15,654 bases of DNA from CAZOZP01 sp964584325 (lineage in GTDB: Bacteria; Bacteroidota; Ignavibacteria; Ignavibacteriales; Melioribacteraceae), in the NCBI GenBank assembly GCA_964584325.1, contig CAZOZP010000072.1, positions 1 to 15,654 of the forward strand, read 5' to 3'. Numbering within the stretch: the first letter of the stretch is position 1; every line of letters begins with the position of its first letter. The translations under genes and the position numbers were made by a program. Below the pieces are notes generated by a model, which had not been told where the DNA came from, ran no database searches, and was given only the letters and a program-made list of their open reading frames with translations. Shown here in pieces: positions 1 through 9,000 of the stretch.

Positions 1-26
1 GGCGTAAAGTGTCTGCCCTTTTTTTT
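1..26 (+). repeat. short repeat with T-tract, possible terminator of the gene to the left
   Basis: GGCGTAAAGTGTCTGCCC followed by eight T. The same 26 bases with one mismatch (A for G at the ninth base) recur at 15003-15028, just downstream of the amylase gene. At the right-hand copy, GGGC can pair with GCCC across a loop of about 11 bases before the T-run, which resembles a weak rho-independent terminator on the plus strand. This copy is cut by the window edge, so the outer base of the stem and the gene it might end are not visible. Confidence 0.5.
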
Positions 27-54
27 GGCCGCCCGGTGCTTTAAGGTTCTCGAA

Positions 55-78
55 GAATCGTGATGCGTGGTGCGTAAC
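55..78. repeat. degenerate GCGT-rich dispersed repeat, copy 1
   Basis: GAATCGTGATGCGTGGTGCG followed by TAAC. Related stretches beginning GAATCGT and continuing with GCGT-containing units occur at 14959-14989 and 15176-15200. It lies between the window start and the 3' end of the GH65 gene. The family looks like a dispersed intergenic repeat; its function is not visible. Confidence 0.55.
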
Positions 79-155
79 AAAGTGTATCGAAAAAACTAAC
101 CAAATCCCGCTATGGTTGAAACTATTATTACCTGCAATTAGGAAAGGCTTAAGTA

Positions 156-2171
156 TTATTTCGATTTCGTTTTTGTCTTCTTATAGGTTTTTACGGTTAA
201 ACTATTCCATTCGTCAGGAAGACAAATACTGCCTTGCACCAATCCTTTATCAGTAATTTCAATTCCGCCGAATCCGAATAATACAGCCTGAAGCATACCC
301 CCGGCAGCGGTTGCAAAATAAGGATTACTGCCGCCGGCATATTCTGCCAGTACACCCCAGGGATGCAATTTATTGGGTATATAACTTTTCTTGAAAAACA
401 TAAAGGCTTTTCCGCAATCGCCAAGTAAACTATAGGCGGCAGAGATAACGGAATGACTCATAGCGGGACCATGGTCAATTCTTGGTTCATAATACTCTAT
501 ATCTTTAAGAATTCTTTTTTTATCTGTGATAAATCTTAGCGGAAACGCAAGCAGATTAACATCAGCCTGTTTTATCTTTTCCCCTTTGTACTGATCATGT
601 TCAAGAGTAACTCCATCATCACTAATTCTTATTGGAATTGCTTCAGCGGTTTTTAATAATCTGGAATCTTCCGGCAGACCGAGAATTGATGCGGCTTTAG
701 CGGTATTTCTAAGTACTGTGATTACGGCAGCATTTGTAAATGCATTATTATCTACATTTTCGGCATATTCATCGGCACAAACAACATTTTTAATCTCAAA
801 TTCTTTGTTATCATTCCATTCACCTCTGCTGAGCCAGAATTCTGCAACTTCTTTTAGCAGAGGATATCCTTTTTCTTCAAGCCACTTTTTATCTTGTGTT
901 ACCTGGTAATATTGCCAGAATGCAATTCCGATATCAGCAGTTATGTGATGTTCGAATGGACCGGTTAATGCCCAGACGGGAGTTTCCTCACTGCCTGAAA
1001 GAGCTGATTCCCAGGGAAACATTGCACCTTTATACCCGTGCGCTGCGGCATTTTGTTTTGCTTCATTGAGTCTCTTAAATCTATATTCCAGCAAGGAAGC
1101 GGCCAGAGGCGGATGAAGAACTAATAAAGGCGGAAACATCCAGGTTTCGCAGTCCCAGAAAATATGTCCGTTATATCCTGATCCGGAGAGTCCCATAGGA
1201 GAAAGACTGTAATCTGTTCCCTCTCTTACAAACGAATACAAATTGTAAAGAGCAAACCTAATATCTTTTTGTGATAATTCATCTCCTTCAATAATAATAT
1301 CAGATTCCCACAGTTCTGCCCAGGCTTTCTTGTGATTTGCCTCCAGTCTTGCACTGCCTTCAAGCATTGCAAATAAAGTTAATCGTTTGGATTCGTTTTC
1401 GGGATCTTCATACTGGGCTGTTGAACAGATTGAAGCAATAACTGTAATTGTGGTCTGCTCTCCCTTATTCAATTTAATATCCATTTTAACGATATTTCCG
1501 TAAGGATTAACTTTCTCCGGACTAAATCCGGTTATTTTTCTGTCAAACAAAAAACCTGTGGAAGAAGCAACTTTGAATTTTCCGGTTGATGTGATATTGG
1601 AAGAATTCTGTAAATTCAATTCGCCGAATCTCGAGTTTATGATTTCATAAGTATTTAATAAATTTTTAAGAGAAGACGGGAATGTTATTTCGTTTTTAAT
1701 ACTGAAACTGCAGTTATCTGCAGCCTTAAGAGTAATTGTCATCATAATCGTATGCGGCAGATGACGAACTGCCATAAGACTCTGAGAAACCTCGAGCCGG
1801 TTGTTGAAAATAAAACGTGAATTAAAAATTCCTGATTTCATATCAAGCATTTGAGTATAGTCTTTGATGTATTCGGCAGAAGCATTCTTAAGTGAAATCG
1901 AGTTGTCAAAAATAATATCAAGATTTATTACATTAACGGCTTCGGCAATATTCGATACACCGTCTCCTCTTCCGTAAATGTCATAAACTCCGTTTAATAT
2001 TGTTTTATCAATCTGCAGCGGCCGGGCAGAAGGAAGAATTCCAATCATTCCGTTTGCAAGCGTGAGCGGACTGTAAACTGAATCCGGCGTTGCTGTTAAA
2101 ATCCACCCTCCGTCTTTAGCAGACAAACAAACGGTAAAAAGTATAGAAAATAACAAAACCCGATAATTCAT
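156..2171 (-). CDS. GH65 family glycoside hydrolase, exported (kojibiose/trehalose/PGGHG-like)
   Basis: A 671-residue secreted glycosidase of family GH65, likely cleaving an alpha-linked glucoside in the periplasm by inversion. Residues 1-18 form a signal peptide (hydrophobic VLLFSILFTVCLSA). A beta-rich N-terminal region is followed by the (alpha/alpha)6 barrel. Visible GH65 signatures are GHIFWDCETW (335-344) and ADEYAENVDNNAFTN (466-480), in which Glu468 is the expected general acid. Glu610 in LAEYAGGSNPYF lies about 140 residues further on, where hydrolytic members of the family (human PGGHG, bacterial kojibiose hydrolase) have their general base. This favours a hydrolase over a phosphorylase, but is inferred from memory of the family. 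The length fits hydrolases of this type. There is no C-terminal sorting domain, so it is probably periplasmic rather than cell-surface. The ATG is preceded by AGAAGGG at 2178-2184, six bases upstream. The exact sugar cannot be read from sequence. Confidence 0.85.
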   Translation of the reverse strand: MNYRVLLFSILFTVCLSAKDGGWILTATPDSVYSPLTLANGMIGILPSARPLQIDKTILNGVYDIYGRGDGVSNIAEAVNVINLDIIFDNSISLKNASAEYIKDYTQMLDMKSGIFNSRFIFNNRLEVSQSLMAVRHLPHTIMMTITLKAADNCSFSIKNEITFPSSLKNLLNTYEIINSRFGELNLQNSSNITSTGKFKVASSTGFLFDRKITGFSPEKVNPYGNIVKMDIKLNKGEQTTITVIASICSTAQYEDPENESKRLTLFAMLEGSARLEANHKKAWAELWESDIIIEGDELSQKDIRFALYNLYSFVREGTDYSLSPMGLSGSGYNGHIFWDCETWMFPPLLVLHPPLAASLLEYRFKRLNEAKQNAAAHGYKGAMFPWESALSGSEETPVWALTGPFEHHITADIGIAFWQYYQVTQDKKWLEEKGYPLLKEVAEFWLSRGEWNDNKEFEIKNVVCADEYAENVDNNAFTNAAVITVLRNTAKAASILGLPEDSRLLKTAEAIPIRISDDGVTLEHDQYKGEKIKQADVNLLAFPLRFITDKKRILKDIEYYEPRIDHGPAMSHSVISAAYSLLGDCGKAFMFFKKSYIPNKLHPWGVLAEYAGGSNPYFATAAGGMLQAVLFGFGGIEITDKGLVQGSICLPDEWNSLTVKTYKKTKTKSK

Positions 2172-2471
2172 ATTACACCCTTCTAATCTGAATTAAATTA
2201 TATTAATAATCAGAATGCCAATAGAAACACAAATCCCTGATCAAAATAATAAATTATTAAACATTCACAAAGGGAATCGGATTAAAAGCATAATTAAAAG
2301 GACGAATAACATATTTATCTCAAATTTGTCATTAGAAAAAAAAATAAAGACAAACAGCCATGCAAAACCGCATATAAAAATGATTTGAATGACATTATTA
2401 AGACAGCCGGATTTATATTTTGAAAAGCAAATATAAATTGATATTTTGCAGTAGAATAAATTTGATATAAA
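2172..2471. other. divergent AT-rich spacer between GH65 and the toxin-antitoxin pair
   Basis: Three hundred bases that must hold the promoters of two divergent units. I see no RNA gene, no long inverted repeat and no convincing small gene. TAAATTTG at 2457-2464 matches the Bacteroidota -7 box pattern TAnnTTTG but sits only seven bases from the antitoxin ATG and has no well-spaced TTTG partner. A near match TATTTTG at 2442-2448 with TTTG at 2419-2422 is better spaced (19 bases) but imperfect. Neither is firm, and promoter rules for this lineage are not known to me. Confidence 0.4.
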
Positions 2472-2699
2472 ATGAACAGAGATAGAATTTTAGAAGGAAT
2501 AAATAAACTCAGTATTTCGGAAAAACTTTTTATTATTGGTGAAATTTGGGATAATATAAATTTAGGTCCGAAAGATTTACCGATAACCGAATACCAAAAG
2601 GAAGAGCTTAGAAACAGATTGCAATCATTTGAGCTTGGAGAAGAAAAAATGGAAGACTGGGGTACAGTAAAAGAAAAGTTGAAAAACAAATATGAATAG
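2472..2699 (+). CDS. antitoxin of the 'addiction module component' family (TIGR02574/PF09720-like)
   Basis: A 75-residue acidic, helical protein. The pattern of an N-terminal helix, the phrase LSISEKLFIIGEIWDNI (14-30), the segment around LPITEYQKEELRNRL and a charged tail ending in EDW...VKEKLKNKYE is that of the small unstable antitoxins paired with ParE/RelE toxins. Its last eight bases overlap the start of the toxin gene (ATGAATAG), so the two are translationally coupled. By analogy it binds and neutralises the toxin and may repress the shared promoter. No good Shine-Dalgarno sequence lies before the ATG, which follows an AT-rich stretch. No known DNA-binding fold is obvious by eye. Confidence 0.85.
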   Translation: MNRDRILEGINKLSISEKLFIIGEIWDNINLGPKDLPITEYQKEELRNRLQSFELGEEKMEDWGTVKEKLKNKYE

Positions 2700-2988
2700 A
2701 AATGTTATTATCAGTTCGAGGGCGGAATTTGAAATAACAGATGCAATTAAGTGGTATGAAAATGTTGAAAAAGGGTTAGGACTTTCTTTTCTTAATAATT
2801 TAGATAAGGCAATAATAGCAGTAATGAACAATCCTGAAATGTATCCGGTAGTTTTTAAGAAAATTAGAAGGATATTAATTAAGAAATTTCCTTACAGCCT
2901 ATACTACTATTTAAAACATACTGAAATTATTATATTGGCTGTTTTTCACGAAAAAAGAAATCCTACTGACTGGAGAAAAGCAAATTAA
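2692..2988 (+). CDS. ParE/RelE superfamily toxin
   Basis: A 98-residue basic protein of the ParE/RelE toxin fold. Visible hallmarks are the early helix ISSRAEFEITDAIKWYE, the central 'NPEMYPVV' followed by basic residues, and the C-terminal strands KFPYSLYYYL...IIILAVFHEKR, ending in NPTDWRKAN. This is the common C-terminal pattern 'FPY-Y-AV-H-R-P-W'. Members either cut mRNA on the ribosome (RelE) or poison gyrase (ParE); the sequence does not tell which. It overlaps the antitoxin by 8 bases, giving the usual antitoxin-then-toxin order. Both genes are intact, so the module is probably functional. An AT-rich hairpin lies 14 bases past the stop. Confidence 0.87.
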   Translation: MNRNVIISSRAEFEITDAIKWYENVEKGLGLSFLNNLDKAIIAVMNNPEMYPVVFKKIRRILIKKFPYSLYYYLKHTEIIILAVFHEKRNPTDWRKAN

Positions 2989-3002
2989 ATGAGTTATTAT
3001 TG

Positions 3003-3034
3003 CTTTTCTAAATTTTATAGAATTTTTAGAAAAG
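3003..3034 (+). terminator. hairpin downstream of the toxin gene
   Basis: Perfect 10-base inverted repeat CTTTTCTAAA / TTTAGAAAAG separated by 12 bases. The stem is AT-rich and no T-run follows directly (a T-run occurs about 26 bases later), so it is a weak candidate terminator or an mRNA 3'-end stabiliser. Its place just after the toxin stop supports a 3'-end role. Confidence 0.45.
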
Positions 3035-3185
3035 TATAAACTGAAAGTAAATAGAAGATATTTTTTTATTTATGTAATTACTTGTATGGAATTAGTTCGG
3101 GATATTTACATTGAAGCTTATCCCGCAAACTTTGCAGAACTTAAATAAATCGTTATATTTCCGCAGTTAATATAAAAATACAATC

Positions 3186-4247
3186 ATGGAACTGCTTTTA
3201 CTTTATCTCTTTCTTGCCCTTTTTACATCATTTTTATGTTCTGTAATGGAAGCGGTTTTACTGGCAACGCCTCTGTCATATCTTATGGCTAAAGCTGAAT
3301 CGGGAGAAAAATCGGCTGAAAAACTGATTGTGCTTAAACAGGATATTGACAAGCCTTTATCCGCAATACTTTCTCTTAATACCATTGCCCATACTGTAGG
3401 TGCTGCCGGTGTCGGAGCACAGGCAGTTGTTGTGTTCGGACAGGCATACTTCGGTCTCGTTTCGGCAATTCTTACTATTCTGATTCTTGTACTCACGGAA
3501 ATTATTCCCAAAACAATAGGCGCCAATTATTACAGAAAACTTACCGGCATTACTGCAGTTATTATTAAATTGATGATGATTCTGACTTATCCTCTTGTAA
3601 TTATTTCTGCATTTTTAACACGTCTTCTTTCAAAAAAAGATGCTGAATATACAATCAGCCGCGAAGAAATCTCAGCAATGGCTAATATAGGTGCGGAAGA
3701 AGGAATTTTTGCCGATAGGGAAAACAAAATTCTCCAGAATCTTTTCCGGCTTCAGAATATAAAAGTTTCAGAGATACTTACACCGAGAGTTGTTGTTGTT
3801 GTTGCAGATGAAGAAATGACTCTTCAGGAGTTTCTGAAGAATAAGGAATTTCTTCACTTTTCAAGAATTCCGATTTTTCACGGCAACCGCGATAACATAA
3901 CAGGTTATGTTTTTCGGGAAGTAGTTTTTGAAAAACTGGCAGAAGATCACTTTAATCTGAAGCTTAAGGATATAAAGCGTACTATAGTAAACATTCCTGA
4001 ACTAAGTACTCTGCTTAATGCCTGGGAGGAACTGCTGAACAAAAAGGAGCATATTGCTCTTGTTTCGGATGAATACGGCGGTATGGCAGGTATTGTTACT
4101 CTTGAAGATATTATTGAAACTCTGCTCGGCTTCGAAATTGTTGATGAAAAAGACCAAATTGAAGATATGCAGCAGTATGCTAAAGAACGCTGGAAATCTA
4201 AACAAAAGAAATATAATCTGCTGAACGACAAGTTGCCTGAAGAATAA
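3186..4247 (+). CDS. CNNM/DUF21 transmembrane protein with CBS pair (hemolysin-C/CorC-like)
   Basis: A 353-residue inner-membrane protein of the CNNM/CorC (UPF0053) family, linked to divalent cation (Mg2+/Co2+) efflux. Residues 1-147 are the DUF21 domain with about four hydrophobic segments (roughly 3-23, 56-82, 87-105, 122-145) and the conserved LTEIIPKTIG (103-112). A cytosolic CBS pair follows: CBS1 from ILTPRVVVVV (197-206) to about 250, and CBS2 from about 261, ending in the typical VSDEYGGMAGIVTLEDIIE (293-311), which binds an adenine nucleotide in relatives. Only about 38 mainly charged residues follow, so the usual C-terminal CorC_HlyC domain of 420-440-residue members is absent. It stands alone, with a stop seven bases from the convergent nuclease gene. 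No Shine-Dalgarno sequence is visible before the ATG. Confidence 0.85.
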   Translation: MELLLLYLFLALFTSFLCSVMEAVLLATPLSYLMAKAESGEKSAEKLIVLKQDIDKPLSAILSLNTIAHTVGAAGVGAQAVVVFGQAYFGLVSAILTILILVLTEIIPKTIGANYYRKLTGITAVIIKLMMILTYPLVIISAFLTRLLSKKDAEYTISREEISAMANIGAEEGIFADRENKILQNLFRLQNIKVSEILTPRVVVVVADEEMTLQEFLKNKEFLHFSRIPIFHGNRDNITGYVFREVVFEKLAEDHFNLKLKDIKRTIVNIPELSTLLNAWEELLNKKEHIALVSDEYGGMAGIVTLEDIIETLLGFEIVDEKDQIEDMQQYAKERWKSKQKKYNLLNDKLPEE

Positions 4248-4254
4248 TTCCGGA

Positions 4255-5910
4255 CTAAGTTCTTGTGTGTATCTTAAATAGAAGAGACCTTTCTGAATCA
4301 AATTCGTTGAGATAATACATCTTATACTTTCCCGGATTCCTTATCAGCCAGGAAAGAATTATCTTTATTGATTCAAGATCTTTACTGCCGGGAAATGAAT
4401 TAACATTTATTGTATTTTCAAAGTAATCTTTTAAGGCTTCTTCATAACTTCCGCTCTGAAGGTAAGCCGGATTCTTCACAAAAACTTTGCCGCCCAAAAG
4501 AAGAATGTAATCGTTCCGCTTTGTTCCGAATACTTCCAGCAGAATGTTAGCTTTGTTTACGGGTTCTTTGATAAGTGCGGTTTTGCTTATTAAATCTAAA
4601 ACACGTGCGGTAATATCTTTAACTTCTGCAGCTTCTTCGTAACGCTGGAGATCGGAAAACTTCTTCATTTTATCTAATAAATGTTTTAATGCAGCCTGAT
4701 TTTTGCCGGAAAGAAATTCATATACTTTTTCCATCTCTGCAGAGTAAGCTGCTATGTCGGGATTTATGCATGGGGCAAGGCACCGCTCAATATCCAAAAG
4801 ATAACATTTCTTATGCCCGGAAAACTCCTTTTCAGTGCATTCCCTTAGTCTGAATGTATGGTCTATGATATCCCTTATGTTTGCTGATGATTCACGGTTA
4901 TTATAAGGGCCGTAATATAATGCTTCATCAAATCTGATTTCTCCGGAGGGTTCAAGACGCGGGAAATTTTCTTCAAGAGAAATGCGTATGAAATAGTTCT
5001 CCGGATATTTTTTAAGCTGCCTGTTAATTTCAGGATTGTACTGCTTAATTAAGGACGCTTCCGTAAGAAGAGCTGTGAGTTCGGTATTGGTTATTAAGAA
5101 CTCTATTTGTGAAGATGCACGGAATATCTTTTTGGTTTTTCTTTCCGGGTCACCGCGGAAATAAGATTTGATTCTTTTTTCGAGAGATTTTGCTTTGCCT
5201 ATGTAATATATAATTCCTGAAGCGTTTTTGAAAAAATAAACACCCGGCTCGTCAGGCGCATTGGCAATACCTTCTGCAAACCCTTTCTTAACTTTTTTTG
5301 TTTTAGCCTGCGAAGCAGGTGTTTTCTGAAAATCGAGAAGCTCGTTTAAGGTTTGAATATTATATTCAAGTTTTAAGATTTTAATAATTCGGAGGAGAAG
5401 TTTTGCCGTAACAGTTGCATCTCCTAAAGCTCTATGTGCGTTTTTGTGCAGTATCTGAAGATGCCTTGTAACACTGCCAAGAGATTTACTCGGCAATTCG
5501 GGAAATATCCTCCTCGAAAGTTTAAGAGTGCATAAACCCGGAGTAACGGGTAAATCAATCTCTGCTCTGTTAAATTCCGATTTAATGAAGCCTAAGTCGA
5601 ATTGAAGATTATGAGCAGTAAATACGGAATCCGCAAGAAACTCTTTTATTGATATTGCCGCTTCATCGAAATATGGTGCGGCTGCAACATCAGAATTATA
5701 AATACCTGTAAGCTGGGAAATGTAGTATGGAATGGGACATGCAGGATTAATGAATGTCCGGAAATTTTCCGCAATTTCGAGTCCCCTTATCTTAACCATT
5801 CCGACTTCAATAACAGAGTTGCGTGATGCATTGGTTCCTGTGGTTTCAACGTCAACTATTGTAAATTCGGCGTCTTCAAGAGGAATATTTGTGACAAATT
5901 TTACAGACAA
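4255..5910 (-). CDS. DEDDh exonuclease (DnaQ-like) fused to GIY-YIG/UvrC N-terminal-like nuclease
   Basis: A 551-residue two-nuclease protein, probably in DNA repair. Residues 15-175 are a DEDDh 3'-5' exonuclease like the epsilon subunit of DNA polymerase III: Asp20 and Glu22 (VDVETTG), Asp105 (HNLQFDLGF), His159 and Asp164 (NAHRALGDA). Residues about 215-300 are a GIY-YIG nuclease: GVY 223-225, YIG 236-238, Arg246, Glu284, Asn292. Next come four cysteines (358, 369, 377, 381) spaced as in the UvrC iron-sulfur site and a UVR-like helical segment (about 405-440). The UvrC RNase H-like half and helix-hairpin-helix are absent, so it resembles Cho plus an exonuclease. The start is TTG at 5908-5910. 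An in-frame TAA lies three codons upstream, and the first internal ATG (residue 38) would lose the DxE motif, so TTG is the only sensible start. The fusion is known in several bacterial phyla. Confidence 0.9.
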   Translation of the reverse strand: MSVKFVTNIPLEDAEFTIVDVETTGTNASRNSVIEVGMVKIRGLEIAENFRTFINPACPIPYYISQLTGIYNSDVAAAPYFDEAAISIKEFLADSVFTAHNLQFDLGFIKSEFNRAEIDLPVTPGLCTLKLSRRIFPELPSKSLGSVTRHLQILHKNAHRALGDATVTAKLLLRIIKILKLEYNIQTLNELLDFQKTPASQAKTKKVKKGFAEGIANAPDEPGVYFFKNASGIIYYIGKAKSLEKRIKSYFRGDPERKTKKIFRASSQIEFLITNTELTALLTEASLIKQYNPEINRQLKKYPENYFIRISLEENFPRLEPSGEIRFDEALYYGPYNNRESSANIRDIIDHTFRLRECTEKEFSGHKKCYLLDIERCLAPCINPDIAAYSAEMEKVYEFLSGKNQAALKHLLDKMKKFSDLQRYEEAAEVKDITARVLDLISKTALIKEPVNKANILLEVFGTKRNDYILLLGGKVFVKNPAYLQSGSYEEALKDYFENTINVNSFPGSKDLESIKIILSWLIRNPGKYKMYYLNEFDSERSLLFKIHTRT

Positions 5911-6042
5911 GATATTCTTTTATTTACTGTGAGTAATATTCTTTATATTTTTGCCTTTAAACATAACTATTTGAAGATTCATTTCAACAAGTGTGAACAA
6001 AGAGCAAAAAATAAATTTTGAAAATTAAACTAAGGTAAGATT

Positions 6043-9000
6043 ATGGATTTACAAAGACAATTCGGATTCGGACAAAAAGAGGAATCCTATCTTGAAAGAG
6101 TGATTGAATATATCAATCTTAAACTCGCTTCTCTCGGGCAGCCTTATTTCTGCAGTGCAGATAATCACCATTTTCTCGATATTGCCGAAGACCTGATACT
6201 TCATCACGTTGAAAAAAACAGACTCCTTTCCGAGTATTTATGTCCGGCAGATCTAAGAATCCAAAGATTTCTTGACAGCTACCTTGCAGATATTGACGAG
6301 CGCAAAGACATAAAGCTTCCGGCAAGCACCTTTGTTTTAGACAGACACGGTCTGGCGCGTGTTCTTTCCGTTCCGCCCGATAAAGATGAATTTATTTCCG
6401 ATATAATTAGTTCATACAGAGTTAAGCAGGGAATTCTTCACAATCCGAAAAGCGACAGACGAACTACTAAAGGCGTGTTCCATGTTGCCGAAGGCGGCTT
6501 GCCCGTTCCTGCCGATAAAATATCAGTGCCAAAAATAGCTTTTGCAAGACTTCTTAAAGCGGCGTTAACTCCTCCGGATGAACTAATGGAACTGCCTTAT
6601 ACCGCCTCGCAGGATAAGAAAGCAAGGATGTTCGTCTCTCTGCTTCTGAGACCACTCGTAATGCCTGAAGTAAAAGGAATTGAAGCTGAAAAAAGAATGG
6701 AAATAAGATTCTTTGCGCCCGGTAATTTAGTAAGCAATCTCGATTTTGTTGAATCAATATTCGGGAATGCCGGCGATCCGTATCTTGCTAAGAATGATGC
6801 CGCACTTGATATTGATCATTGGACCGGACACACAGGCGCCGTAATTCTTGCTCCGCATTTGATTAAAACCACAAAAAAATCTCTTGGACTTCCGAACATT
6901 AAGGATGCCGATGAACGCCAAAAAAGAGACGGAATGTGCTGGGAGAAAGAGGATGAACTTTATAACGGCGGCGAAGCATTCAAGATAACCGCAAGAACGG
7001 AAGAAGGGATAATTGTTACAGTTATTGCGGATAATTATTTCGGCTATTCCAAAAAGGAAGTTAAAACTCAAATCAGTTTTTCAGCCAATCTTTTCGGAAA
7101 CTGCGAGGAAGAACATGCCGGAGGAGCACTCGCTTATCCAAGTTATAATCTGGGCGGTGAATTCCACGACGATACGCAGATTAAAAAAAATAATCACTCT
7201 TTTTCTGAAACAGTTAATGTTTATTCCGATTTTATTGAACTCAAACCTGAAGGTTACGGTATCGACAAGAATTTTCCGGATATTTTATATGTTCCGGAAG
7301 ATGCAAAAATTGATCAGATAACTCAGAAAATTCAGTGGACAAACAACGGCAGTAAACAGGAGATGAAACTTCTTAAAGATAAGGTTTATGTATATCCGTT
7401 CGGGTATAAGGTTTCACTTCAAAAGTCGCCCAATGCTCCTTCCTGGAGATTAGTAGGAACAGTGGCCGAAGGTACTTTTTGCCATAAACCTTCAACAGTT
7501 TCGGGCGGAGGTAAATCTGAAATATCTAAATCTATATCAGATGCCATTATAAGCGGTCCCTATTTTATTGCAGATTATAAGAAAGACTTAGCTCTTGTTG
7601 ATGAAATAATTAATAAAGACTATTCTCAGAGATTTATAGTTCCGGTGGATTATAAAGTGCCTCCGAGAAGTCTTCTCAGCTCAAGAAGATCGCTTGGGTC
7701 AGCAATTAAAATGCTTACTCCTTCTCCATCAGAGTTTACGGATGAATACAATAACTGGCTGAACTCCATTCCTAATTATATAAAAGGTATTGTGTTTACC
7801 ATTAAAAGATTCTATAAGGAAGAATGGGGGAGCAACTGGAAAGAACATTTCAGTGTGGATATTGTTGACGGAAAGCCCGGCAACGAATTGAAGTACGATA
7901 ACAGAAAACTTGTTGCAAACTACTTAAGGGTAGGACTCGATAAAGACGGTTCCTGGCGTACATATAAGCTGAGACAGGATTTCCTTGCGGCTGATAAAAT
8001 CCAGATGGAAGACGATATTACGGCAAGTACTGTAGTTCCGGCTTCGCAGCTTGAGGGATTAAACAATGAATACAGGAATCCGTCCGTGAAGATTTTAGCT
8101 AACTGCGAATACAGATTTTTCCAGAGACCTGATGAGGCAATTCACCGGGGATATGATAAACAGGCAGAGAAAGATCTGGCTGAACCTTATACATTTATTT
8201 CGAATTTTCAGCCATTAACGGTAAATGATGCAAAAGACATAATTGAAGAATCTATAGGTTTCGAGAAATACACGGAACCTATGAAAGCTTTAATTATTGA
8301 AGCGGCAAAAAGCGGTAAGGGATATTTTGTTTCTTCATCACATCCGAGAATTTTTGAAGGAAAACCCTCAAAGAATATGAGATATCTTCAGAATAGACCT
8401 GATGTTATTTCTCCTGTAAATAAATATCTGGCAGAAATATCAACAAGGCTTTTCAGAAAAATACCATTGGAAAAACCTGTGTTGTTTCCGGTTAATGCCG
8501 TACTCCCCGGAAGAAGAAATAATCCGCCGGAACCTAAATTAAGATCGCTTGCAGTATTTAATCCGATACATTATCAGGAACTACCGGAATTATTTATGGA
8601 CTTCTTAAGCAGTCTTACAGGAAAATCTCCTTCAACTACAGGAGCGGGTTCGGAAGGCGCACTTACAAAAGGTCCTTTTAATGCCCTTTGTCCTGTTACA
8701 GATTTGAACAATGCCCTTGTCTCTTTTATCCTTTCCGGCTATAATGCGTTTTCTACGGCAGCCGGATATGTAGGTCCAAATTACAGAGTAGATCATGATA
8801 TAAGTCTTCTGATTCCTGAAATCTGGTGCCGTCTTAGTGCGGAAGAAAGAGATCCGGTATTCCTGGTAAAGGAAGGTTATCTTGAAAAGCTGAATGATTT
8901 TGAGCATAACGGACAAAAAGTACAGGCAAGCCGTCTGGGATACAGGGTTACAGATAAGTTTGTCCATACTTTCTTCGGAAGAGTGTTTGAAAATCCGAAT

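Noticed and set aside
2315..2689. 124-residue open frame on the minus strand over the antitoxin gene
   Set aside because: It is antisense to a clear antitoxin/toxin pair, has a Phe/Ser-rich composition typical of the complement of AT-rich coding DNA, and shows no family motif.
7013..7321. 102-residue plus-strand frame inside the PEPCK gene
   Set aside because: It is a shifted frame within a long conserved coding region, with no motif or ribosome binding site.
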